DNA of 39,760 nucleotides from CAYUYV01 sp964449455 (GTDB taxonomy: Bacteria > Pseudomonadota > Alphaproteobacteria > JAJFIK01). Position numbers and translations under genes: made by a program. Of the stretch, positions 7,440 through 15,083 are shown one piece after another (position 1 is the stretch's first letter; every line of letters starts with the position of its first letter). A model generated the notes under the pieces. It saw only the letters and a list, made by a program, of their open reading frames with translations. It searched no databases and was not told where the DNA came from. The DNA is taken from contig CAYUYV010000023.1 in NCBI GenBank assembly GCA_964449455.1, positions 1 to 39,760 on the forward strand. Direction: 5' to 3'.

Positions 7440-7595
7440 GAACGATCGTCTCTTGTGTCCCAAGCCGGCACGCAAGGCGTGCCTGCCTAAACGGCCTTGT
7501 TGGGCAACGCCCTTGCTTCCCACCCGGGCGGACACCTAGCCTAATACAGATCCCAGATTGATTCGCCCTACAAGTGGCCACGTTCCCCAATTGCC

Positions 7596-9083
7596 ATGGC
7601 ATTGCCCGCATCGCATATCGCGCCGAACGCCCCCGATATCCGTACCTCCGACGGCCGCATGGCCGGGGCGGGACGGAGCGGCCGTCGCCCTCACATTCTC
7701 GTGGTCGAAGATGACCCCAGTATGGTGCGCGCCATGCGTGCCATGCTGGCCGGTGACGCCTATGATCTGGAGGTGCTGGGCACGGGTGGGGAAGCCCTTG
7801 CGGCCTTGAGCGCCCATGCGCCCGATCTTGTTTTGCTCGACCTCCACTTGCCGGATATGCACGGCTTTCAGGTTCTTGAGGTCATTCGCACCCTGACGCC
7901 GCGTCCGGCCACCGTGGTCATCACCGCGGAAAGCTCGGTGGAGACGGCTGTTGAGGCCATGCGCCGGGATGCTCTTGATTTCGTGCCCAAGCCCTTCTCC
8001 CCGGCGCGGGTGTTGAAAACGGTGCACCATGCGCTTGAGTCTGTGGCGTTGCGCCGGGAGATGGAGACCATCGATCGGGACCACGGGCGTGACGGATTTG
8101 GCCCCCTGGTCGGCGCGTCGCCGGCCATGTTGCGCGTTTACCGGATGATCGAGAAGGTGGCCTCGTCTTCGGCCAGCGTGTTCATTACAGGTGAGAGCGG
8201 CACGGGGAAGGATGTGGTCGCGCGTGCCATCCATGATGCTTCGCCGCGGGTCCGCAAGGCCTTTGTGCCCCTCAATTGTGGGGCCATCCCGAAGGATCTG
8301 ATGGAATCGGAACTGTTTGGCCATGTGAAGGGCGCCTTCACGGGGGCCACGGCCGATCGTCCGGGGGCAGCGCGCAAAGCCGATGGCGGCACGTTGTTCC
8401 TTGATGAGCTGGGCGAGATGGACATCAATCTCCAGTCGAAGCTGCTCCGCTTTATTCAGACCGGGGATGTTCAGGCCGTCGGCGCGAATGACTATTCTTG
8501 CGTCAATGTCCGCTTCATCTGCGCCACCAATCGGGATGCGGATCAGTCCGTGGCCGATGGTCTGCTCCGGGAAGATCTCTACTACCGGCTCAATGTGCTG
8601 CAGATCCACCTGCCGCCTTTGCGCGAGCGGGGCGAGGATATTCTGACCCTGGCGCGCCATTTCCTGCGCAGTTTCTCAACCGAAGAAGGCAAGGCTTTTG
8701 AGGCCTTTGATGGGGATGCTGAAGCCATGCTGATGAGCCATTCCTGGCCTGGCAATGTGCGGGAAATGCAGAATGTCATCCGCCGGATTATTGTCTTGAA
8801 TGATGGTGAGACCGTCACCCGGTCCATGCTGCCCCAGCCCTTCGGTCGCTCAGGCGCACCGGTGGCTGCCAACACCTCCCTGCCCGCAGCCTCCCGTGCC
8901 AATCGGAGCACCACCAGCGAAGGCATCCGCCCCCTGTGGCTTGTGGAAAAAGAAGCCATTGAGGAGGCGGTTGAGACCTGTGCGGGCAATGTGGTCCTCG
9001 CCGCGGCCCATCTTGGCATCAATCCGTCCACCATCTACCGCAAACGCCAGCAATGGCAGAAAGCCGCCCGCGCTGCGGAGTGA
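7596..9083 (+). CDS. Sigma-54-dependent response regulator, NtrC family (LuxO-like)
   Basis: The 495-residue protein has three modules. The receiver domain (about 33-150) has the acidic pair in VVEDD and the phospho-acceptor Asp82 in LLDLHLPD. The AAA+ domain has Walker A GESGTGKD, the sigma-54-contacting loop GAFTGA, GGTLFLDELGEM and an arginine-finger region. The C-terminal Fis-type helix-turn-helix is AAAHLGINPSTIYRKRQQW. The segment PLWLVEKEAIEEAVE before the helix-turn-helix resembles LuxO-type regulators. It should activate sigma-54 promoters when phosphorylated. No sensor kinase is adjacent, so it is an orphan. No clear ribosome binding site precedes 7596; an internal ATG at 7659 is an alternative start that keeps all domains. 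Confidence 0.92.
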   Translation: MALPASHIAPNAPDIRTSDGRMAGAGRSGRRPHILVVEDDPSMVRAMRAMLAGDAYDLEVLGTGGEALAALSAHAPDLVLLDLHLPDMHGFQVLEVIRTLTPRPATVVITAESSVETAVEAMRRDALDFVPKPFSPARVLKTVHHALESVALRREMETIDRDHGRDGFGPLVGASPAMLRVYRMIEKVASSSASVFITGESGTGKDVVARAIHDASPRVRKAFVPLNCGAIPKDLMESELFGHVKGAFTGATADRPGAARKADGGTLFLDELGEMDINLQSKLLRFIQTGDVQAVGANDYSCVNVRFICATNRDADQSVADGLLREDLYYRLNVLQIHLPPLRERGEDILTLARHFLRSFSTEEGKAFEAFDGDAEAMLMSHSWPGNVREMQNVIRRIIVLNDGETVTRSMLPQPFGRSGAPVAANTSLPAASRANRSTTSEGIRPLWLVEKEAIEEAVETCAGNVVLAAAHLGINPSTIYRKRQQWQKAARAAE

Positions 9084-9281
9084 TGTTTGAAGGTCGGTGG
9101 CGCAAGGACGGCCGGCGACCATCTCCAGACACCGGCTCATTCACACCAAAATTTTCAGGGCCCCACTACAAATGCAGGTGGATGGGGGATCCCATAGTCC
9201 TCACCATCAATGCGATATTTCTGAAACAACCCAAGTTTGTTCATGTCTTTGGCTCGACACTGAAAATCCAGAGCCCGTCCA

Positions 9282-9314
9282 GGTCGGGTGGGGTCGGGTC
9301 AGGTCGGGATCGGT
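9282..9314. repeat. Imperfect 10-bp tandem repeat, three copies
   Basis: GGTCGGGTGG, GGTCGGGTCA and GGTCGGGATC follow each other directly, then GGT. The 10-bp period is close to one helical turn. The array ends about 50 bp before the first PpsR-type box. Confidence 0.7.
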
Positions 9315-9362
9315 GACGATCGGGCTGTCTCCCGCCCACCCGGCAGGTGTGCCAACGCTTAT

Positions 9363-9406
9363 TGTCAATCTCTCGCAACATTGACGTATGTCATGTGGCG
9401 TTGACA
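9363..9406 (+). promoter_or_regulatory. Tandem PpsR/CrtJ-type operator upstream of bchE
   Basis: Two exact TGT-N12-ACA boxes occur at 9363-9380 and 9389-9406, separated by 8 bp. The second is a longer palindrome, TGTCA-N8-TGACA. TGT-N12-ACA pairs with 8-bp spacing are the known binding arrangement of the aerobic photosynthesis repressor PpsR/CrtJ. A TTGACA (9401-9406) overlaps the second box, as expected if the repressor blocks RNA polymerase, but I do not see a good -10 hexamer. The boxes end 65 bp before the bchE start. Confidence 0.85.
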
Positions 9407-9471
9407 CCCGCCCCTTTAGCATAGGTCTCAGCAACCGGGACAAGCCCCAATCGAGCCCGCAGGAGAGGCCT

Positions 9472-11100
9472 ATGCATATCGTTCTCATCCATCCCAATTA
9501 TCACTCGGGTGGCGCGGAAATCGCCGGCAATTGGCCGCCGGCCTGGGTGGCCTATATCGGCGGCGCGTTGAAGCAGGCGGGCTTCGGGCACATCACCTTC
9601 ATTGATGCCATGACCAATGACCTCAGCGACGAGGCCTTGCGGGAGCGGCTCATTGAGGAAAAGCCCGACGTCGTCGGCACCACGGCCATCACGCCTTCGA
9701 TCTATAAGGCCGAGCGGGCGCTTGAGATCGCCAAGGACGTGGACCCGAACGTCATCACGGTCTTGGGCGGCATCCACGCCACATTCATGTATAAGCAGGT
9801 GCTGTCCGAGGCGCCCTGGATCGATGCCATCGTGCGCGGCGAGGGCGAGGAAATCATCGTTGATCTGATCAAAGCCATTGATGCGGGCCGTTGGCCGGCA
9901 GACCGTGAGGGCATCAAGGGTCTGGCCTATCGTGACGAGGACAAAGGCGAGATCGTCGCCACTGTGGCGGCGCCGACGGTGAAGGATCTGGAGGCCATCA
10001 AACCGGACTGGGGCCTGCTCGAATGGAAGAAATACACCTATGTTCCCCTCGGTGTGCGGGTCGCGATCCCCAATATGGCCCGGGGCTGCCCCTTCACCTG
10101 CTCCTTCTGTTCCCAGTGGAAATTCTGGCGTGACTACCGGATCCGGGACCCCAAAAAGGTCGTCGACGAGATAGAAGGTCTGGTGCGCGATCACGAGGTG
10201 GGCTTTTTCATCCTGGCTGACGAGGAACCCACCATCAACCGCAAGAAATTCATTCAGTTCTGTGAGGAACTGATCGCCCGCGGCCTGCCCGACAAGGTCA
10301 AATGGGGCATCAATACGCGGGTGACGGATATTCTGCGCGATGAGGAATTGCTGCCCTTCTACCGCAAGGCTGGCCTCGTCCACGTGTCCCTGGGCACGGA
10401 AGCCGCAGCCCAGCTCAAGCTCGACCGCTTCAACAAGGAAACCAAGGTCGAAGAGAACGCCAAAGCCATCCGCCTGCTGCGTCAGGCCGACATCTTCGTC
10501 GAGGCCCAATTCATTGTGGGTCTGGAAAATGAGACGCCCGAGACCATTGAGGAAAGCTACCAGTTCGCCCGCGATTGGGACCCTGACCTTGCCAACTGGG
10601 CCATGTACACGCCCTGGCCGTTCACGCCCCTGTTCCAGGAGCTGGGCGACAAGGTCGAAACCTATGACTTTGAGAAGTATAATTTCGTGACCCCGATCAT
10701 GAGGCCCCAGGCCATGGACCGGGCCACCCTGCTCGACCGGGTGATGCGGAACTATCGCCGCTTTTATATGCGCAAGGCCTTCTTCCACTATCCCTGGCGC
10801 GGCACGGGCTTCCGCCGGCGCTATCTGCTGGGCTGTCTGAAGGCGTTTCTGAAGGCGGGCTTTGAGCGGAAATTCTATGATCTGGGTAAGGTCAATTACT
10901 GGGGACCCCAGTCCAAGGGCCAGGTGGATTTCCACTTCGACGAAACCAAAAAGATCGCGCCGGCCCAGGCCGCCGAATGGGAAGCCGCCGCGGACCGGGC
11001 CGCCAAATACCGCGAATCCAAGGAACGCATGAAGGCCATGGTTTGTGGTGGTGGTACGGAGCAATTGCCGGAAGACGCGGCCGCTGCCCCGGACCGGTAA
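9472..11100 (+). CDS. bchE: Anaerobic Mg-protoporphyrin IX monomethyl ester cyclase BchE
   Basis: BchE is the oxygen-independent radical-SAM, cobalamin-binding cyclase that forms the isocyclic E ring of bacteriochlorophyll. The 542-residue product begins with the highly characteristic MHIVLIHPNYHSGGAEIAG followed by NWPPAWVAYIGGALK. The N-terminal B12-binding-like domain spans about 1-160. The radical-SAM cluster motif CPFTCSFC places Cys206, Cys210 and Cys213 as iron-sulfur ligands. The C-terminus keeps YWGPQSKGQVDFHFDE. The start at 9472 is set by AGGAGAGG upstream and the family N-terminus. It is preceded by a PpsR/CrtJ double box and followed by bchJ. Having the anaerobic cyclase suggests pigment synthesis at low oxygen. 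Confidence 0.95.
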   Translation: MHIVLIHPNYHSGGAEIAGNWPPAWVAYIGGALKQAGFGHITFIDAMTNDLSDEALRERLIEEKPDVVGTTAITPSIYKAERALEIAKDVDPNVITVLGGIHATFMYKQVLSEAPWIDAIVRGEGEEIIVDLIKAIDAGRWPADREGIKGLAYRDEDKGEIVATVAAPTVKDLEAIKPDWGLLEWKKYTYVPLGVRVAIPNMARGCPFTCSFCSQWKFWRDYRIRDPKKVVDEIEGLVRDHEVGFFILADEEPTINRKKFIQFCEELIARGLPDKVKWGINTRVTDILRDEELLPFYRKAGLVHVSLGTEAAAQLKLDRFNKETKVEENAKAIRLLRQADIFVEAQFIVGLENETPETIEESYQFARDWDPDLANWAMYTPWPFTPLFQELGDKVETYDFEKYNFVTPIMRPQAMDRATLLDRVMRNYRRFYMRKAFFHYPWRGTGFRRRYLLGCLKAFLKAGFERKFYDLGKVNYWGPQSKGQVDFHFDETKKIAPAQAAEWEAAADRAAKYRESKERMKAMVCGGGTEQLPEDAAAAPDR

Positions 11101-11107
11101 GCGCGTT

Positions 11108-11126
11108 GGGCGGGCTTTGCCCGCCC
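11108..11126 (+). terminator. Hairpin after bchE (possible weak terminator)
   Basis: A perfect 8-bp GC stem GGGCGGGC-TTT-GCCCGCCC starts 8 nt after the bchE stop. It is followed by TTCCC, not a proper U-tract, so it may pause transcription or protect the bchE mRNA 3' end more than terminate it. Confidence 0.5.
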
Positions 11127-11184
11127 TTCCCGTCAACCTCTGGCTCTACCACTCATAGCGGCCCCCAGGGGTACTCCCAACCAG

Positions 11185-11443
11185 GTCATTGCGAGGGGTG
11201 AAGGGGCGAGGCAATGCAGAGCGATACGCTCCGTATCATGACGCTCTCGTGCCGTTTTCGGATCAGAAGTCCGCATGAGAAGTCCCGGCACGTCCGTCTG
11301 CGGACTTCTGATCCGAAAACGACACGAGAAACACCATAGTGCTCGTGTGGCTCTTGGGTCAGGCATTCGCGACGGAGCCTGCCGATCATTCGGGCGAATT
11401 CCTGACCCGCCGCACTAGATTGCCTCGCTTTGCTCGCAATGAC
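11185..11443. repeat. Composite repeat: GTCATTGCGAG-type inverted ends flanking a twin-hairpin element
   Basis: The left end GTCATTGCGAG...GCGAGGCAAT (11185-11215) and the right end ATTGCCTCGC...CTCGCAATGAC (11419-11443) are inverted copies of one another. This sequence type resembles dispersed palindromic repeats seen between genes in several alphaproteobacteria. Between the ends sits the separate twin-hairpin repeat at 11245-11413, as if inserted into the older palindrome. The whole lies between bchE and bchJ. Confidence 0.75.
11245..11413. repeat. Dispersed twin-hairpin element, copy A
   Basis: Hairpin 1 has 31-nt arms (11245-11275 and 11299-11329) with one mismatch; the core is CGGATCAGAAGTCCGCA and its complement. 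Hairpin 2 has 15-nt arms (11356-11370 and 11394-11408) with one mismatch, beginning GGGTCAGG. Both loops are exactly 23 nt. A second copy, about 95% identical by eye, is at 29455-29615 in the same orientation. It encodes no protein that I recognise and behaves like a MITE- or REP-like element. Confidence 0.88.
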
Positions 11444-11467
11444 GGTTCACTGAAGGGCGTCAATGTC

Positions 11468-12082
11468 ATGAACATCCAGACCGTGAACGATACGGCTCTC
11501 ACGGCGCCCGCCAAGATCGGCCCCAATGCTGCGATCCAGCTCTTCGCCGCCATTGAGGCCGCCAGGGGCGCTGACGCGGCCCGGACCGTGGCGCAAGCCG
11601 CCGATTGCGAAGACTGGCTCGATCATCCGCCAACGGAAATGGTCAGCGAAATCCCCGTCATCCGTCTCTTCCGGACCCTTGAGGCCCTGTTCCCAGAGGA
11701 TGCCCCAGCCATTGAGGCCGACGCCGGACGCCGCACGGCGGATTACATTATCGCCAACCGCATCCCCGCTTTCGCGCGCGTGATCCTGAAACTCCTTCCC
11801 GCCCGGCTCGCCGGCCCCATGCTGGCCCGCGCCATTGAACGCCATGCCTGGACCTTCTGCGGATCCGGCACGGTGACGGTCCACGCCGGCCCGCCCTGCC
11901 GCTTTGAGATTGCGGACAACCCCTTAACCTCCGGCGTCAGAGCGGAGCGGCCGGCCTGCGTCTGGCATGCGGCCGTTTTCACGCGACTGTTCCAGACCCT
12001 TGTCCACCCGAAGGTGGGGTTCCGCGAAGAAGCCTGTTGCGCCAGCCAGGCCGCAGGCTGTGTGTTTGCCGAGATCCGGTGA
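11468..12082 (+). CDS. bchJ: Bacteriochlorophyll 4-vinyl reductase-type protein BchJ (V4R domain)
   Basis: The 204-residue product has the V4R-domain layout: an N-terminal KIGPNAAIQLFAAIEA, a middle helical part with RTADYIIANRIPAFAR, and a C-terminal VHPKVGFREEACCASQAAGC cysteine cluster typical of BchJ. BchJ was first assigned as the divinyl (8-vinyl) reductase; later work points to an accessory role in Mg-tetrapyrrole handling, with BciA/BciB as the main reductases. The ATG at 11468 is chosen because longer readings run back into the dispersed repeat. Its ribosome binding site is weak. It follows bchE in the same direction after a 367-bp, hairpin-rich spacer, so co-transcription is possible but not certain. 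Confidence 0.88.
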   Translation: MNIQTVNDTALTAPAKIGPNAAIQLFAAIEAARGADAARTVAQAADCEDWLDHPPTEMVSEIPVIRLFRTLEALFPEDAPAIEADAGRRTADYIIANRIPAFARVILKLLPARLAGPMLARAIERHAWTFCGSGTVTVHAGPPCRFEIADNPLTSGVRAERPACVWHAAVFTRLFQTLVHPKVGFREEACCASQAAGCVFAEIR

Positions 12083-12589
12083 GGACATCGGTGTGGGCCT
12101 TTTTCTGCCCTCGGGATGGGCCAAGCCTGGGCCAAGAATCCCAATCGTCATTGTGAGGAGCACAGCGATGAAGCAATCCGGAGCTGCGGGTGCGGACCAT
12201 GTGGCCGGTGCAGCTTCGCTCCGTCCGCAATGACGCGAATGGTTTTTTTGTCTGTATAGACACAAAACTTTCTGATTGCCTGTGAAATCGGATTTCCGGC
12301 CCAGGCTGGTCTTGATCCATCCGCCGCGCTTGCGCCAAGCGGACAGCGATCCGCGTCTTAATCAAGGCTTGCCGGTTGACCCTAGGGCAATCTGCCTCGC
12401 GGTCCCGCCTCTTCACGAGCGAGGCCGGGAACTCAACGGTGACTCGGCGCGTTTTTGCGTTGGAATGGAGGGCTTTCGTGACGGTCGATCGCCCACGCGG
12501 CGTACTGCAGCGTACCCTCCTGGCGCCTTGTGCCCAATCGTGAGATAACCCGCGCAACGGGTCACAACAGGATGAGGGCTTGTGCCGCC
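12083..12589. other. Intergenic region between bchJ and the ATP-grasp fusion gene
   Basis: These roughly 500 bases hold a GTCATTG-type palindromic repeat (12146-12235) and an imperfect TGTCT/AGACA dyad near 12249-12262. Short open frames exist, but none has recognisable protein features. I assign no gene. Confidence 0.6.
12146..12235. repeat. GTCATTG-type palindromic repeat
   Basis: The ends CGTCATTG (12146-12153) and CAATGACG (12228-12235) are perfect inverted copies. An inner AGCTGC (12182-12187)/GCAGCT (12210-12215) stem gives a branched hairpin. It shares its ends with the repeat flanking copy A at 11185-11443, so it belongs to the same dispersed family. Confidence 0.7.
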
Positions 12590-14671
12590 ATGGCCATGGA
12601 ACAGTCTCCCGGGCGGGTGATCGTCACTTATGGCCGCAGTCTGATGGCGCTTGTGGTCGCCCGGTCCCTGGGCGCGCGAGGCATTGAGGTCGTCGGTTGC
12701 GATTCGCTGGACCTGACAGTCCTGCAATTTTCCAAATATGTCCGCGAGACCTTCGTGCACCCGCCCTGGCACGAGGATCCGGAAGGCTTTCTTGTCGCGC
12801 TCGAAATCAAGGTGCAGCACTATGCGCCGGAAGATGGCCGGCCTTATGTGCTGATACCCGTCTTCGAGGAAACCGCCCTTCTGGCAGCCCATCGGGACAG
12901 GTTTGAGCCATTGATCCGCATCGCCGCCCCGGCGCGTGAAAGCATCGACAAGGTTGAGCCCAAGGACGCGCTGGCCCGCACGGCGCAGGCCATTGACCTT
13001 GCCATTCCCGAGACCATCATCGTGCCCACGCCCGAGGCGGTTATCGATCAGGCAGACGATTTGGCCTATCCGATCCTGATCAAGCCGGTGCACGGCGTTG
13101 GCGGGCGGGGTATTGACATTCTTGATACGGATGAAGCCCTCAAGGCCCATATCCGCAAACCGCCGGACACGCTGACCTTCCCCGCCCTGCTCCAGGAGCC
13201 GGTTGACGGGGAGGATTACTGCTGTGCGGTGATTGCCGAGAACGGCACCCTGCGTGGCCTCTCCGCCTATCACAATGTGGCCGCCTATCCGCGCAAGGCG
13301 GGCGCTGGCGCCGTTCGCCAATCCGTGGACCCGGCGCCGTTCGAGGAGACCGCACGCCGATTGATGGCCGAGACGGGCTGGAACGGTGTCGCGCAGCTTG
13401 ATTTTCGCTGGAACGGATCGGACCCGGCACGGCTCATCGAAGTCAATCCCCGTTTCTGGGGCGGGCTGTTCCAGTCCGTCCAGTCGGGTATCGACTACCC
13501 CATGGCCCTCTTTGAGCTGACGGTCGCGGGACGCCTGGACCCGCTGGAGCCGGGCCGGGGCGAGGTGTCCACGGTGGCGCCCGCCCTGTGGTTCCTGTCC
13601 ACCCTGGAGGAGTTCGCGGAACAGGATGCGGATCTGGAGCGTATCCGCGCGGCCTGGGACCGGGCCGGGGCACGCATGGCAGACGGCGCCGTCTTCACGG
13701 CGCTGACTCAAATCGCGGAAGATCCGGATCTGCGCGATGCGGATCTGGGCCGGAGCTGGACGACGATTTTCAGCAGACTGTCCGATCTTGGCGCCCTGCC
13801 GTCGGAATTTTCGGACAGGGACGATCCTTATGTGGCGCTCGGCGTGCTGTTCGTCATTGCCTCCGTGCTGCGCTACGGCAAGCTGCCGCCGGAGGTCACC
13901 TATGAAAATCCCGATAGGGCGAACCCGGACGACCGGTTTGCTCGCGGCACGGGGCCGGCGCGCCCGTTGATCGGTGTCACGCGGCCGGATCGGGGGGCCT
14001 GGTTCGCCTTCACCGCCATCCGCATCGCTCTGTGGCTGGCCGGCGCGCGCACGGTGGCGCTGACGGCCAGTGCCCCTCAGGAGCCAGCCTTTCTCGACGG
14101 CCTCGTCCTCGGCGGCGGCGCGGATATCTTTCCTGAACGCTATGGCGGTACGGCGCGGCCCGGCTATCGCTACGACGAGGCCCGCGATGACATGGAAGTT
14201 TCGTGGTACCGGGCGGCATTGGCACTTGACATGCCGGTCTTGGGCATCTGCCGGGGTGTGCAGATGATGAATGTGGCCGAGGGCGGCACTCTGCACGCGG
14301 ACCTGTCCCATATCGAGGGAGGCATTTATCCGAGCTCAGTCCTGAGACAGATCTTCTTCCGCAAGGAAATCGAGATCGCGGATGGCTCCCGCCTCCATGC
14401 CGCGACCGGCCGGCGCACCATGGCGGTGAATTCCATCCACCAACAGGCCATTGACCGGCTTGCCGATCGCTTCGAGGTCACCGCGCGCGAGGCCAGCGGC
14501 CTCATTCAGGCTGTCGAGGACCCGGCGCGCAGCTTCGTCCTCGGCGTCCAGTTCCACCCGGAAGTCCTGATCTACAGAGCGTCAATCCGCCGCCTGTTCC
14601 AGACCTTTGTCAAGGCGGGTCTGGCCTATGCGTCACGCAAGCGACGGCGACCGTCGCCGGCATCCGATTGA
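12590..14671 (+). CDS. Fusion of an ATP-grasp ligase domain and a class I glutamine amidotransferase (PuuD/C26-like) domain
   Basis: This protein of about 693 residues joins two enzyme types. Residues about 8-330 form an ATP-grasp fold: a Rossmann-like start (VIVTYGRSLMALVVARSLG), the nucleotide-binding LIKPVHGVGGRGIDIL with Lys165, LLQEPVDGEDYC, and the Mg-binding LIEVNPRFWGG with Glu284 and Asn286. After a helical linker, residues about 460-685 form a class I amidotransferase/gamma-glutamyl hydrolase domain: LVLGGGADIFPERYGG, nucleophile Cys554 in GICRGVQMMN, and His656 and Glu658 in VQFHPE, so the catalytic triad is intact. The N-terminal half could make a peptide- or amide-like bond while the C-terminal half supplies ammonia from glutamine or cleaves a gamma-glutamyl bond. 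The substrate is unknown. Start sites at 12530 (GTG), 12572, 12590 and 12596 are possible. Confidence 0.85.
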   Translation: MAMEQSPGRVIVTYGRSLMALVVARSLGARGIEVVGCDSLDLTVLQFSKYVRETFVHPPWHEDPEGFLVALEIKVQHYAPEDGRPYVLIPVFEETALLAAHRDRFEPLIRIAAPARESIDKVEPKDALARTAQAIDLAIPETIIVPTPEAVIDQADDLAYPILIKPVHGVGGRGIDILDTDEALKAHIRKPPDTLTFPALLQEPVDGEDYCCAVIAENGTLRGLSAYHNVAAYPRKAGAGAVRQSVDPAPFEETARRLMAETGWNGVAQLDFRWNGSDPARLIEVNPRFWGGLFQSVQSGIDYPMALFELTVAGRLDPLEPGRGEVSTVAPALWFLSTLEEFAEQDADLERIRAAWDRAGARMADGAVFTALTQIAEDPDLRDADLGRSWTTIFSRLSDLGALPSEFSDRDDPYVALGVLFVIASVLRYGKLPPEVTYENPDRANPDDRFARGTGPARPLIGVTRPDRGAWFAFTAIRIALWLAGARTVALTASAPQEPAFLDGLVLGGGADIFPERYGGTARPGYRYDEARDDMEVSWYRAALALDMPVLGICRGVQMMNVAEGGTLHADLSHIEGGIYPSSVLRQIFFRKEIEIADGSRLHAATGRRTMAVNSIHQQAIDRLADRFEVTAREASGLIQAVEDPARSFVLGVQFHPEVLIYRASIRRLFQTFVKAGLAYASRKRRRPSPASD

Positions 14672-15075
14672 CCTTGAAGGCCGGCCAGCTCGTTCGGGGC
14701 GGCATGATTGTATCCGGATCCGCGGGCGTCGATTAGATGGGGCGCGTCTGCCTTTCAGGCGATGTCAAGGACTGGACAACGTCGCATCGGGTCTGCCACC
14801 TGATCGATGGTTTAGTCCGCGATGGCAACGGACCCGGGAAATCCTCTGTCTTGCCAGGTATCAGCACGAAACGGCCTTTCAACGGGCACGGTTCTGTGTA
14901 CTGTTTTGGGAGGAACAAGGGATGTCCTCTCGCAACGCTCCACGCAGGATTCGGCGATGGCATGGCGAGGCGCGCGGGCCGAACACTGGCTGGAATCCGG
15001 CAGAGATCGGGCTGAGCAGACAAAGGCGAAGGCATCTCGGGCGAAAAGTCAATAGGCTGACGAAGGTGCAGGCTG
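14672..15075. other. Intergenic region before the hemolysin III gene
   Basis: About 400 bases with several short overlapping open frames and no recognisable protein family. The only one with a good ribosome binding site is the 53-codon frame starting at 14922. I saw no RNA gene or terminator. Confidence 0.5.
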
Positions 15076-15083
15076 ATGAGTGA
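14922..15083 (+). CDS. Possible small, very basic protein upstream of hemolysin III gene
   Basis: This 53-residue frame starts at an ATG with GGGAGG 8 nt upstream, a better site than most genes in the window have. The product is rich in Arg and Lys (MSSRNAPRRIRRWHGEARG at the start) and ends 8 nt inside the hemolysin III gene, which could couple their translation. I recognise no family, and an overlapping frame competes, so this may be non-coding leader sequence. Confidence 0.25.
   Translation: MSSRNAPRRIRRWHGEARGPNTGWNPAEIGLSRQRRRHLGRKVNRLTKVQADE

Larger units (their letters stand above)
9084..9471. other. Intergenic region and regulatory leader upstream of bchE
   Basis: I see no coding sequence in these 388 bases. 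They contain a decamer repeat (9282-9314), two PpsR/CrtJ-type boxes (9363-9406) and the bchE ribosome binding site AGGAGAGG (9461-9468). Confidence 0.7.

Noticed and set aside
9391..11136. 581-codon open frame on the minus strand opposite bchE
   Set aside because: It is the complement of a firmly identified gene. Long antisense frames are common in high-GC DNA because of third-position bias; its translation has no recognisable domain.
12249..12264. TGTCT/AGACA dyad downstream of bchJ as a photosynthesis operator
   Set aside because: The spacing is TGT-N8-ACA or TGT-N10-ACA, not N12, and it is more than 300 bp from the next gene.
12413..14311. 632-codon open frame on the minus strand opposite the ATP-grasp fusion
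   Set aside because: This is also an antisense shadow; the plus-strand product has clear ATP-grasp and amidotransferase motifs.
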